Source: a bacterium
GTDB taxonomy: Bacteria > Campylobacterota > Campylobacteria > Campylobacterales > Sulfurimonadaceae
NCBI GenBank assembly: GCA_018825665.1
Contig: JAHJEG010000010.1
Location: 1 to 41,629 of the forward strand
DNA length: 41,629 nt
Direction of reading: 5' to 3'
In this document: positions 15,080 through 23,217 of the stretch, one piece after another
Numbering within the stretch: position 1 is the stretch's first letter
Layout of the letters: every line of letters starts with the position of its first letter
Notes under the pieces: generated by a model
Seen by the model: only the letters and a program-made list of their open reading frames with translations
Told to the model about the DNA's origin: nothing
Database searches by the model: none
Program-made: the position numbers and the translations under genes

Positions 15080-17251
15080 ATGAAGTATGATGTAAAATTA
15101 GAATTAGAGAACAGAGTTGAGGAATACTCATTTGGTGAAGTTGCAAAGCAGGCAAATGGTTCTGCATGGGTAAAATCTGGTGATACTGTCATCTTGGCAA
15201 CTGTTGTGATAGATGAGACGGAGATTGTGAAAGATGATTTTTTACCCCTTACGGTCCAATATATAGAAAAAACATACGCAGCAGGGAAGATCCCTGGAGG
15301 TTTTTTCAAACGTGAGACTAAGCCAAGCGACTTCGAGACTTTGACTTCTCGTATCGTTGACAGGTCTATCCGTCCGCTTTTTCCTAAAGGTTTCGGCTAT
15401 CCGACTCAGGTTACGATTATGGTTTTTAGTGCAGACAGTGAGTCTGATTTACAAGTTTTGGCATTAAACGCCGCTTCAGCTGCATTATATACTTCGGATA
15501 TTGATATCAATATTTCCGTTTCTGCTGTTCGTACAGCCAAGGTGGACGGAGAATTGATCTTAAATCCGACAATGACAGAGCTTAAGAACTCTACCCTGGA
15601 TTTATACCTCTCGGGTACAAAAGATGACCTTCTGATGATTGAGATGCGTTCTTTTGGCTCTGAAGAGACCCAAATTATGATAGATCCTATGATAGATCCA
15701 ACCTTAGGCACACAGGCTGTATCCAATCATGTATCAAATGCTATCGGCGAAGAAGAGCTTATAGAGATTTTTCAAAAGACCGAAGAAGTTTTATTTGCAG
15801 GCAATGCAAAATATGAGACAGAGTTTGAAGCATTCAAAAAAGAAACACAGAAGATAGAATATAAGGCGCATATCATAAATGAAAATATGGTGAGCTATGT
15901 AAGAGAAAACCACATGCCCGATATCAAATCCGCAATGAACAAGATGGCTAAGTCTGAGCGTTCTACCGCTTTAAGAGAACTTAGAAAAAATATCATCTCC
16001 GATAAAACAGAGTGGGCGGACGTGGAACAGGAAGTTGCTCTTAAAGATGCGATAGAGAAGGTTAAAAAAGAAACTGTCCGAGCTCAAATACTAAATGAAA
16101 ACATCCGTGCGGACGGCAGAGCTTTAAATGAAATAAGACCTATCTCAATAAGCACCAATGTTCTTCCAAGTGCGCACTCCTCTTGTCTGTTTACACGTGG
16201 GCAAACACAGGCTTTGGTCGTTTTGACCTTGGGCGGGCCAAAAGATGCGCAGATGTTTGAAAACCTTACAGATGAAGGCACTCAAAATGAAAACTTCATG
16301 GTTCATTATAATTTTCCAGGATTTAGTGTCGGTGAAGCATCTCCTGTTATGGGAACAAAAAGAAGAGAGCTCGGTCACGGGAATTTAGCAAAAAGAGCGC
16401 TGGAGCCAATTGTAGATTTAGACGGTCAGACCGTACGTCTTGTATCTGAGATACTTGAATCAAATGGCTCATCTTCTATGGCTACCGTTTGTGGCGGATA
16501 TATGGCGCTTAAGGCAGCCGACATACAAACAAGCGATGTCATAGCCGGTATAGCTATGGGTATGGTGAGTGAGGGCGACAAGTATGCGATACTTTCAGAT
16601 ATCATGGGTCTTGAAGACCATGATGGCGATATGGACTTTAAAGTAACCGGCTCAAAAGACGGCATAACGGCTATGCAGATGGATATTAAATTAGGCGGGA
16701 TAAGCTTATCCGTACTAAAAGAAGCGCTATATCAGGCTAAAAAAGGCAGAAGTCATATTATCGATATCATGCTTGATGCCCAAGACAACATAGAATTTAA
16801 TGATGGAGTTTTACCAAGTACGGACTTTTTTCATATAGACCCTAGTTTTATAGGTGAGATTATCGGTCAGGCCGGAAAAACAATTCGTGAAATCATAGAA
16901 AAATTTGAAGTGGCTATAGACATCGATAAAAAAGACGGCAAAGTAAAAGTTACGGGTAAAAATAAAACGGGCGTCGCAGGTGCAAGAGAACATATAGAAG
17001 GGATTGTCAATACTCCTAAAGTTGCCAAGATAAAATATGAAGTGGGCGACAAACATGAAGGAACGGTAAAGAAAATAGTTGATTTTGGCGCATTTATAGA
17101 ACTTCCTGACGGTACCGACGGACTTCTGCATATATCAAAAATCTCAAATGACAGAGTAGAAAAAGTATCGGATGTTTTAAGTGAAGGTGATAAAATCACT
17201 GTTGAAATATTAGAGTTCAAAGGGAATAAAATTTCTTTGGGACGTGCATAA
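15080..17251 (+). CDS. pnp: Polyribonucleotide nucleotidyltransferase (PNPase)
   Basis: 3'-5' phosphorolytic exoribonuclease of RNA turnover. The 723-residue protein has two RNase PH-like domains (about 1-210 and 310-540), each with family motifs: 'SGDTVILATVV' and 'YIEKTYAAGKIPGGFFKRE' in the first, and 'RGQTQALVVLTLGG' and 'LVSEILESNGSSSMATVCGG' in the second. The KH domain has 'IGEIIGQAGKTIREI' (about 592-606). The C-terminal S1 domain starts at 'GDKHEGTVKKIVDFGAFIEL'. It lies at the end of the purD-RDD-lptD-PRTase run, and an imperfect copy of the dispersed element (CCACATGCC) falls inside at 15909-15917. Confidence 0.98.
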   Translation: MKYDVKLELENRVEEYSFGEVAKQANGSAWVKSGDTVILATVVIDETEIVKDDFLPLTVQYIEKTYAAGKIPGGFFKRETKPSDFETLTSRIVDRSIRPLFPKGFGYPTQVTIMVFSADSESDLQVLALNAASAALYTSDIDINISVSAVRTAKVDGELILNPTMTELKNSTLDLYLSGTKDDLLMIEMRSFGSEETQIMIDPMIDPTLGTQAVSNHVSNAIGEEELIEIFQKTEEVLFAGNAKYETEFEAFKKETQKIEYKAHIINENMVSYVRENHMPDIKSAMNKMAKSERSTALRELRKNIISDKTEWADVEQEVALKDAIEKVKKETVRAQILNENIRADGRALNEIRPISISTNVLPSAHSSCLFTRGQTQALVVLTLGGPKDAQMFENLTDEGTQNENFMVHYNFPGFSVGEASPVMGTKRRELGHGNLAKRALEPIVDLDGQTVRLVSEILESNGSSSMATVCGGYMALKAADIQTSDVIAGIAMGMVSEGDKYAILSDIMGLEDHDGDMDFKVTGSKDGITAMQMDIKLGGISLSVLKEALYQAKKGRSHIIDIMLDAQDNIEFNDGVLPSTDFFHIDPSFIGEIIGQAGKTIREIIEKFEVAIDIDKKDGKVKVTGKNKTGVAGAREHIEGIVNTPKVAKIKYEVGDKHEGTVKKIVDFGAFIELPDGTDGLLHISKISNDRVEKVSDVLSEGDKITVEILEFKGNKISLGRA

Positions 17252-17338
17252 TAGTTAAAACTGCACTGAAATTGTAATTTTGCTTATTTCGGATACAATC
17301 CGGAGTCTGCTTTAAACTGTAATTTATTACAAATTTAG

Positions 17339-17344
17339 TATAAT
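17339..17344 (+). promoter_or_regulatory. Probable -10 element of the atpE promoter
   Basis: TATAAT in a 205-base gene-free gap with runs of A/T. It is placed about 113 bases before the atpE start and implies an untranslated leader of about 105 bases. A second TACAAT-like box lies at 17293-17298. Confidence 0.5.
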
Positions 17345-17456
17345 CCGCAATCAATTTTTAAGTAGGGAAATAGTTGCATTTATGTTTCTATTGCTATTCG
17401 CAAGAATGGTTACGCTATCCGAACAAATTTTGTAATAATTATATTTGGAGAAACTT

Positions 17457-17771
17457 ATGAAAAAAGTTCTATTTTTAATGCTAGCTCTTGCTACTGCTGC
17501 ATTCGCATCTGACGGTGATGTTGCTAACCAAACTCTTAAAGCATACTCAATGATCGCTGCTGGTCTTGGTCTTGGTCTTGCTGCTCTTGGTGGAGCTATC
17601 GGTATGGGTCATACTGCTGCTGCAACTATCGCTGGTACAGCTCGTAACCCAGGTTTAGGTGCTAAACTTATGACTACAATGTTCATCGCTCTTGCAATGA
17701 TTGAAGCACAAGTTATCTACGCACTAGTAATTGCTCTTATCGCACTTTACGCAAACCCATACTTAGGTTAA
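17457..17771 (+). CDS. atpE: ATP synthase F0 subunit c
   Basis: Forms the rotating ring of the F1F0 ATP synthase in the inner membrane. The protein has 104 residues: an N-terminal hydrophobic leader (about 1-18, ending 'AAFAS') as in other Campylobacterota, then two transmembrane helices. The first contains the glycine-rich 'GLGLGLAALGGAIGMG', the loop has the conserved RNP (63-65), and the second carries ion-binding E83 in 'AMIEAQVIY'. The Ser/Thr that usually follows the glutamate in Na+-type rings is alanine here, pointing to a proton ring. Start ATG 17457 has GGAG at 17448-17451. Synonymous codons are strongly biased, a sign of very high expression. The gene stands alone, away from the other atp genes. 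Confidence 0.96.
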   Translation: MKKVLFLMLALATAAFASDGDVANQTLKAYSMIAAGLGLGLAALGGAIGMGHTAAATIAGTARNPGLGAKLMTTMFIALAMIEAQVIYALVIALIALYANPYLG

Positions 17772-17787
17772 TCAACCAAAGTAGCTC

Positions 17788-17812
17788 TTGCTAATCCTTT
17801 TTGGATTGGCAA
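17788..17812 (+). terminator. Terminator hairpin after atpE
   Basis: Ten-base arms TTGCTAATCC and GGATTGGCAA (one T-G wobble) around a TTTTT loop, 16 bases past the atpE stop. A pyrimidine-rich tail follows, just before tRNA-Leu. Confidence 0.6.
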
Positions 17813-17826
17813 ACTTTCTCTATAAT

Positions 17827-17911
17827 GCGACCGTGGTGGAACGGTAGACACGCTACCTTGAGGTGGTAGTGCCCTTCGGGTGTGGGAGTTCAAATCTCCC
17901 CGGTCGCACCA
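17827..17911 (+). tRNA. tRNA-Leu (anticodon GAG)
   Basis: An 85-base class II tRNA with encoded CCA. The acceptor GCGACCG pairs fully with CGGTCGC. The anticodon stem CTACC / GGTAG holds loop TTGAGGT, giving anticodon GAG, which reads CUC/CUU leucine codons. The long variable arm (around GCCCTTCGGGTG) and T-arm GGGAG-TTCAAAT-CTCCC are intact. Its 3' part is repeated at 19540-19586, so it appears to be an integration site. Confidence 0.97.
17865..17911 (+). repeat. Direct repeat 1 (attachment-like) = 3' end of tRNA-Leu
   Basis: 47 bases from the variable arm to CCA. The first 37 (17865-17901) are identical to 19540-19576; the next ten differ at three positions. Confidence 0.75.
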
Positions 17912-18253
17912 TCTATAAAATCTCTTTCAATCAGTATACTTTATCAATTTTCATTCAAATAGTAAGCTTGTTACTATAACAGTTATTCATGATTATTTGT
18001 CAATATTAGTAATTGAACCAACACTTTCTAAAAATTAATTTTTTCTTCTTCTGTAGCATTATTGGCAACAAGTTGATACATTTTAAACATAGATTTTGTT
18101 AAATCTTTTTTATAATAATTCAGAAGACATCTTTAACAGGATGATTGGAGATAACTGAAATAATGAACTTGCATAATTAAAGGTCAAATGATATTCTTCA
18201 ATACTTTACAAAGATAATACATAGCTAATAAAAAGGTTCACGTAAAATAATCA
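17912..18253. other. Gene-free AT-rich stretch inside the island
   Basis: No credible gene. The only protein-like trace is a 34-codon minus-strand open frame without a start codon (18028-18132, ending Glu-Glu-Glu-Lys-Ile-Asn-Phe-stop), possibly the decayed 3' end of a lost gene. Confidence 0.4.
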
Positions 18254-18282
18254 TTGACATATAGGCGAATATCGCCTATAAT
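18254..18282 (+). promoter_or_regulatory. Consensus sigma-70 promoter with palindromic operator for the TA-like pair
   Basis: TTGACA (18254-18259) and TATAAT (18277-18282) are both perfect, separated by exactly 17 bases. Between and overlapping them lies a perfect 9-base inverted repeat, TATAGGCGA (18260-18268) and TCGCCTATA (18272-18280), with a 3-base centre. A dimeric repressor bound there would block polymerase; the HTH protein encoded just downstream is the obvious candidate (inference). Confidence 0.8.
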
Positions 18283-18307
18283 ATACTAAAGATTATGAGG
18301 TGTAAGA

Positions 18308-18757
18308 ATGACACAACAACAAATCAGTAAATTACTCGATGTCCCGGATAGAACCTTGCGAGATTGGAAAAAGAGCAGACAGCGGTTGTATACCTTGTTA
18401 GAGTCGTTAGACTACGATGAAGCGAAAGAGAAAATAAACGCGGTTGATGTTGATGATGTAGTGATATTTGACCCTAAAAGCTATTCTAATAATCTTTTTT
18501 GGCAGACAAATGAGGCTAGTGAGCAAAAAGTGTATGCAATCATTTCAAACTATCTCTCAACCATGAATGATTATGATATAAAAACACTGTGCAGTCAGTT
18601 TGGTAAAAATTTAGTAAAAAATGTACTAAAAGACAGGTATAAAAAAATGTATGCCCAAGGTTATATATCCACAAGTGGAATGGATATACCTCTAACTGGA
18701 ACATATGACCAAAGTCAAATGTATAAACAACTGCTAGGCGTGATTAATGACTGCTAA
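18308..18757 (+). CDS. Putative HTH antitoxin / autorepressor
   Basis: A 149-residue cytoplasmic protein that I do not recognise by name. Residues about 3-20 form a helix-turn-helix of the 'QQISKLLDVPDRTLRDWKK' type, as in MerR-like and transposase N-terminal HTHs. The remainder has no evident known domain and is unlike the longer winged-helix AbiEi antitoxins. ATG 18308 is preceded by GAGG at 18297-18300 with 7-base spacing. It overlaps the nucleotidyltransferase-like gene by 11 bases, the usual antitoxin-first arrangement. The palindrome in its promoter suggests autoregulation. Function is inferred from the partner gene and layout. Confidence 0.7.
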   Translation: MTQQQISKLLDVPDRTLRDWKKSRQRLYTLLESLDYDEAKEKINAVDVDDVVIFDPKSYSNNLFWQTNEASEQKVYAIISNYLSTMNDYDIKTLCSQFGKNLVKNVLKDRYKKMYAQGYISTSGMDIPLTGTYDQSQMYKQLLGVINDC

Positions 18758-19427
18758 TGTAAAACAAGTCCTAGACAAAATAAGTGATAACGAAATATTT
18801 GATGATGAGCTGTACTTCGTAGGAGGTACAGCTCTTAGCTTTTATTTAAACCATCGGATATCAGAAGATATTGATATAGTCTCTTTTAAAGCTTTACAAC
18901 ACCAACAAATCATTCCTAACATAACAATACTTGGAGCTGTCAAGCTACAAGATGAAAGTGTAACTGCTCTAAGAATGGCTGGATTGTTTCCTGATGAGTA
19001 TATGATTAAGTTTGTACTTGATAATGTAAAACTAGAATTTTTTCAAGCTAGTCGACCGATTCAAAAAGAGATATTGTCGTTGGCATCGTTTAGCAATCTT
19101 GAAAATTCAAAGTTAAAAATCCTTGATGTGAAATCAGTTGCAAAATTAAAAATAGTTGCATTAATAATGAGAAATAAATCACGAGATTTGTTCGATTTTG
19201 GAGCTATGCTAGAGCATAATGTACTTTCTATGGACGAGATAATAGATTTGTTTTCAAAGGTAGGTAGCAAACTTGTATCAGCAAATGATATTATCCATTT
19301 TATCAAATCAAAAAAAGTACCTAAGGATGATGAGGCAGTCTATCTTAGCGAAAAAGTTAGAATTCATTTAACGTTTGATGAAATAAAAAATCATGTGATA
19401 AAAATCTTGAAGAGTTCAGTTGCATAA
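18747..19427 (+). CDS. AbiEii/AbiGii-family nucleotidyltransferase, probable toxin
   Basis: A 226-residue protein of the AbiEii (DUF1814) nucleotidyltransferase-like family. The signature 'FVGGTALSFYLNHRISEDIDI' is present in two adjoining parts: GGTAL (26-30) and HRISEDIDI (36-44), with metal-binding Asp41 and Asp43. A later 'SVAKLKIVALIMRNKSRDLFDF' stretch (about 129-150) matches the family's Lys/Arg-rich helix and Asp. Family members are toxins of type IV-like or MenAT-like systems that can give phage abortive infection; MenT toxins block tRNA acceptor ends. Here it is coupled by an 11-base overlap to the HTH gene. Whether it is active against tRNA or another target cannot be seen. Confidence 0.85.
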   Translation: MTANVKQVLDKISDNEIFDDELYFVGGTALSFYLNHRISEDIDIVSFKALQHQQIIPNITILGAVKLQDESVTALRMAGLFPDEYMIKFVLDNVKLEFFQASRPIQKEILSLASFSNLENSKLKILDVKSVAKLKIVALIMRNKSRDLFDFGAMLEHNVLSMDEIIDLFSKVGSKLVSANDIIHFIKSKKVPKDDEAVYLSEKVRIHLTFDEIKNHVIKILKSSVA

Positions 19428-19460
19428 AAATGAATTTATTTGAAATCTTCAACAAAAACA

Positions 19461-19479
19461 TACCACTACAAAAGTGGTA
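19461..19479. terminator. Small hairpin after the TA-like pair
   Basis: TACCACT and AGTGGTA around ACAAA, 34 bases after the toxin stop. It may be a weak terminator. The same stretch includes an 18-codon ATG frame (19430-19486), too short to call a gene. Confidence 0.35.
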
Positions 19480-19539
19480 CAGTTAAAAGTTTTAGTTTTC
19501 TTTCATAGGGTTTGATGGACTTTTTCCCACCATTGATGG

Positions 19540-19586
19540 GGTAGTGCCCTTCGGGTGTGGGAGTTCAAATCTCCCCTGCTGCACCA
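19540..19586 (+). repeat. Direct repeat 2: partial tRNA-Leu 3' copy
   Basis: Repeats the tRNA-Leu variable arm, T-arm and CCA. Weaker similarity continues upstream into the anticodon arm (19531-19539). Its acceptor strand (TGCTGC) has no 5' partner nearby, so this is not a working tRNA. Confidence 0.75.
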
Positions 19587-19630
19587 TTTTATAATCCTCA
19601 TATTATTTATTTTATAACAATCAAAAAATA

Positions 19631-20344
19631 CTAAAAATGAAATGTAAAAGATAAGTTAAGTAAATCTCCATCTTTTGTTGTTTGATACATTGAACTCAAA
19701 GAAGTGCTGATAGCTTTGAAATACAAGTCAAATCCAAATTGAGTAGTGGTCAAAAACTCGATATCTGATGTCTCAGATGTTGCTGTTGTTTCCATCGTCG
19801 TAGTTCCTCCAATATATGAAGCAAAAAACCAAGGGGTAAAACTTCCAAACGGAAGAGCCATTTTATACTGCAAACCGCCAGTTGCACCATATATAAGAGT
19901 GTTTATGTACAAAGTGTCTTGAAATACCGTGCCATTGATTACCGTAACGGTATCCATTGTCAGGGATGTGAGAGTCAGTGTCGGACCGGCATAAATAATA
20001 GCTTCAGGTATACCGAGTTCAGCTCCAAAAAGAAGGTTGCCCCCAAACATAGCCCCCGCTATATCAGTACCGCCTGTATCACCATAAAGCCCTGTGAATG
20101 AAGCAGAAGCATCAAGTACAAAGCCTTCCCCATTTCTGTCTCTTGTGCCTAAAATTACATTCGCACCATTGAGTTCGAATTCATCAGAGGTATAGCTCAT
20201 ATAACCCAAGGTGAATCTGTTTTGTGAACCAGAACCTATTATTGAGTCGTCTGAAACCGGAGCCGGAGCAATAATAACATCCTCCGCATTAAGTAATGAG
20301 ATGCTAAAAAATAACAGATTAAAAACTATGACAGACAATTTCAT
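19631..20344 (-). CDS. Outer-membrane beta-barrel protein of unknown function
   Basis: A 237-residue protein with a clear signal peptide (about 1-20, ending 'SLLNAED'). A proline/acidic linker is followed by alternating hydrophobic and polar strands rich in Gly, Thr and aromatic residues ('QNRFTLGYMSYTS', 'GFVLDASASFTGLYG', 'FTPWFFASYIGG'). The last strand is 'LNLSFTFHF', ending in the terminal Phe of outer-membrane barrels. Its size suggests 8-10 strands, like an OmpW/OmpA-type porin or an adhesin-like small barrel, but no family is recognised. A strong ribosome-binding site (AAGGAGG) lies six bases before the ATG. It is transcribed towards the island and divergently from the P-type ATPase gene. 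Confidence 0.8.
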   Translation of the reverse strand: MKLSVIVFNLLFFSISLLNAEDVIIAPAPVSDDSIIGSGSQNRFTLGYMSYTSDEFELNGANVILGTRDRNGEGFVLDASASFTGLYGDTGGTDIAGAMFGGNLLFGAELGIPEAIIYAGPTLTLTSLTMDTVTVINGTVFQDTLYINTLIYGATGGLQYKMALPFGSFTPWFFASYIGGTTTMETTATSETSDIEFLTTTQFGFDLYFKAISTSLSSMYQTTKDGDLLNLSFTFHF

Positions 20345-20533
20345 ATTGCCTCCTTATCCTTATATAACAGACAATATACTGCTGAAATTATTAAAAAATA
20401 ATTAAGTATGTAATAAAAGATTGTATTTTCTCTAGAGGCTTCTCACGCTGAGAGCATATATTTTATTTTTAATATAGGTCAAAATATGTAAGATGTTTAG
20501 AAGTGAAGATTTTATAAATTTCAAGAGAAGGGT

Positions 20534-23059
20534 ATGATGAAACTTCCTGAATATGCGCACGCACTAAAAAAAGATGAGATTTTAGAAATACTGCAGACAA
20601 GTCTTGAGGGACTAAATGCAAATGAAGTTATAGAACGTCAGAATGAATTTGGAAAAAATGTTCTCCAGGAGCAGACAGTAAGTAAGCTGTCTATTTTGCT
20701 TGGACAGTTTAAATCACCTCTTGTTCTTATCCTTTTAGTCGCAGTATTGATATCATTTTTAATCGGCAGTTTTGGCGATGGCTTACTGATCGCCCTGATA
20801 GTGTTGCTTAACACACTTCTTGGATTTTATCAGGAGTTAAAAGCGCATACCTCTATAGAAGCACTTAAAAAGATGACTCAAAGCAGGGTCGTCGTGATAC
20901 GTGAGGGCGTAGAGGTGTCTGTAGTCTCTTCTGAGATCGTTCCGGGTGATATTGTATATTTGCAGGAGGGAGATATAGTGCCGGCGGACCTTCGGCTGGT
21001 TCAAGCACAGGGTCTAAGCATTGATGAATCTATACTCACGGGCGAATCCGTTCCAGTCGTTAAAGAAGCGACTATCACTCTGCCTCATCAAACTTTGCCG
21101 TATGAGCTTGATAATATGGCACTCTCAGGAACCATTGTCGTAAAAGGAGCCGCAACAGCTGTTGCAGTGTACACGGCACAAAACAGTTATCTTGCCTCTA
21201 TAGCACAAAAGGCTCAAGAAAAATCTCCGGAGAGTCCTTTAAGTAAAGCGCTTGGAGTTTACACAAGAAAACATCTTATACTTATACTTATAATTATTGT
21301 GGTGCTTGGTATTATAGCCCTGTATCAAGGGCGTGAGATGATAGATATCACCATGCTTCTTATCGCGGAGATAGTATCTGCAATTCCCGAAGGTCTGCCT
21401 GTCGTCGTTACACTTGTACTCACCGTAGGGGCAATGGCTCTTAGCCGCAAAAATATTTTTGTCCGGTATCTTCCAACGGTAGAGACTCTGGGGAGCACTA
21501 CGGTCATAGCGTCTGATAAGACAGGAACAATCACTCAGGGAAAACTTATAGTCAAGGACAGTTTTGCAATAAATGAAACATTTACAAAAATAGCAGCCGC
21601 TCTGGCGAATGAATCAAAACAGGGGAAGGGTGATCCTATAGATACGGCACTTGCCCAATGGCTTGGCGGAAATTATGAGGAGATCAGGGAGCGTTTTCGT
21701 CGTACAAGTTTTTACCCTTTTGATACAAAATACAGACTAATGGCAAGTGCCAATATCATACACGAAGAGCACAAAATAGTTTTAAAAGGTGCTTATGAAT
21801 CCTTAAAAGAATTTGCACAAAACAGCCAGGACTTTGAAAAACTTGATAAAGCGCACAACGAATTTGCCAAAAACGGATTAAGGGTTTTGGCAATGGGTGT
21901 GGGTGATTATGAAAGTGATGACATTGAGACATGGAAGATAGATATTGTAGGTTTGGTCGGTTTTCTTGATCCTCCAAAAGAGGATGTAAAAGAGGCCGTT
22001 GAGACAGCAAAGAAATCTGGTATCAGTATCATCATGATTACGGGGGACAATGCTTTGACTGCTACGGCAATTGCCCAGGAAGTTGGAATATATGCTGAGG
22101 GCAATGAAGTCATTAGCGGTCCGGAGCTCTCGGAGATGGATGATGAAACACTTTTAAAAAGACTCTCAAACACAACTGTTTGGGCACGTATGCTTCCCGA
22201 ACATAAATTTAGAATTGTAAAATTATTGCAGCAAAAAGGGGAGATCGTTGCCGTAACCGGGGATGGAGCCAATGATATTCCGGCAATAAAAACCGCTGAT
22301 TTGGGTATTGCAATGGGCAGCGGATCAGAAGCGACAAAGGCTACGGCCAAGATGATTCTTCTAAACAATGACCTATCTGTTATTATTGAAGCGATACGTC
22401 AAGGACGCGTCATCGCGGACAATATAAGAAAGTCAATATATTTTCTGGTCTCAACAAGCATGGATGAAATAATCCTGATTTCAGGTGCCATATTAATGGG
22501 CTATCCTCTGCCTTTGTACCCTCTGCAGATTCTTTGGATCAACCTGGTAGCTGACAGTGCCCTTGACAAAACCTTCCCTTTTATTAAGGAAGAGGGAGAT
22601 GTTATGAGCCGCAAACCCAAAAAAATAGAGAAGCAGTTTTTCGATAAAATCCAAATCGCCAGGACAATGTACGCTTCTTTTATCATAGGTCTTCTTGGCT
22701 TGTGGCTGTATCATGAGAGTATTTCGGCATACGGGCATGCAGTGGCCGTCTCTACTGTTTTTACGGCGATGATTGTAGCAATTTGGGTCAACGGACTTCA
22801 GTCACTAAAAGAACATGAGCCATTTTTGAAAAATATCGGCAGCAGTTTTACCATCAATCCTTATCTGTGGATAGGTATCTCTTTGGGCATTGTTTTTCAG
22901 GGTGCTATACTCGTCTTTGCGGGGGAGATGTTTCATGCTTCATTGCCGGATATGCAAGCCGCCGGCTACATCGCAGGGATGGCTCTGAGCGTTTTTCTTC
23001 TTGTAGAATTAAGAAAATGGGTAGAATTCTTGTTTTTTAGAAAAGAGAGTCATATATAA
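20534..23059 (+). CDS. P-type (P2-like) cation-transporting ATPase
   Basis: An 841-residue inner-membrane pump. In order: actuator TGES (169-172), transmembrane M4 motif PEGLP (285-289), phosphorylation site DKTGT with Asp328, and hinge 'GDGANDIPAIKTADLGIAMG'. Six C-terminal helices include 'NLVADSALDKTFPF' (M6). PEGLP plus an acidic residue in M5 ('STSMDEIIL') and M6 are as in P-IIA/P-IIB Ca2+ pumps and related bacterial enzymes, and unlike the CPC motif of heavy-metal pumps. Calcium, manganese or another divalent cation is therefore likelier than copper; the ion is not proven. Two adjacent ATGs are possible (20534, 20537); AGAAGG favours the second. It stands alone with a 189-base divergent upstream gap. 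Confidence 0.9.
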   Translation: MMKLPEYAHALKKDEILEILQTSLEGLNANEVIERQNEFGKNVLQEQTVSKLSILLGQFKSPLVLILLVAVLISFLIGSFGDGLLIALIVLLNTLLGFYQELKAHTSIEALKKMTQSRVVVIREGVEVSVVSSEIVPGDIVYLQEGDIVPADLRLVQAQGLSIDESILTGESVPVVKEATITLPHQTLPYELDNMALSGTIVVKGAATAVAVYTAQNSYLASIAQKAQEKSPESPLSKALGVYTRKHLILILIIIVVLGIIALYQGREMIDITMLLIAEIVSAIPEGLPVVVTLVLTVGAMALSRKNIFVRYLPTVETLGSTTVIASDKTGTITQGKLIVKDSFAINETFTKIAAALANESKQGKGDPIDTALAQWLGGNYEEIRERFRRTSFYPFDTKYRLMASANIIHEEHKIVLKGAYESLKEFAQNSQDFEKLDKAHNEFAKNGLRVLAMGVGDYESDDIETWKIDIVGLVGFLDPPKEDVKEAVETAKKSGISIIMITGDNALTATAIAQEVGIYAEGNEVISGPELSEMDDETLLKRLSNTTVWARMLPEHKFRIVKLLQQKGEIVAVTGDGANDIPAIKTADLGIAMGSGSEATKATAKMILLNNDLSVIIEAIRQGRVIADNIRKSIYFLVSTSMDEIILISGAILMGYPLPLYPLQILWINLVADSALDKTFPFIKEEGDVMSRKPKKIEKQFFDKIQIARTMYASFIIGLLGLWLYHESISAYGHAVAVSTVFTAMIVAIWVNGLQSLKEHEPFLKNIGSSFTINPYLWIGISLGIVFQGAILVFAGEMFHASLPDMQAAGYIAGMALSVFLLVELRKWVEFLFFRKESHI

Positions 23060-23217
23060 GAGAGTGCATATTCAGTATGTATTATCTACCCAATTTCTCA
23101 TTCATACTCTCTAAAATTAACAATTTAGACCATAAAATTACTTAATATATCCTTTTCTCTGATACAATAATATATTTTATTAATATTCAACATTATAACT
23201 TCAAAGGTAATCATTGA

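Larger units (their letters stand above)
17865..19586. mobile_element. Small tRNA-Leu-flanked genomic island with a toxin-antitoxin-like pair
   Basis: About 1.7 kb bounded by an intact tRNA-Leu and a partial direct copy of its 3' end. It contains two coupled genes (18308-19427) with their own consensus promoter, and otherwise AT-rich sequence with only scraps of reading frame. No integrase or transposase is present, so it is either a remnant or was mobilised in trans. The alternative is that the second copy is the relic of a duplicated tRNA-Leu gene rather than an att site. Confidence 0.65.

Noticed and set aside
17821-17826. TATAAT directly before tRNA-Leu as a promoter
   Set aside because: It abuts the tRNA first base, so transcription would start inside the tRNA. 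Co-transcription from atpE or an upstream promoter is likelier.
19430-19486. An 18-codon ATG frame after the toxin gene
   Set aside because: Too short, no ribosome-binding site apart from the toxin tail, and overlapped by a hairpin.
19531-19586. A second tRNA gene
   Set aside because: Only the 3' portion is present; the acceptor strand TGCTGC has no 5' partner and the D-arm is missing.
23058-23113. AGAGAGT ... ACTCTCT dyad after the P-type ATPase gene as a terminator
   Set aside because: The loop would be about 40 bases and there is no following T-tract.
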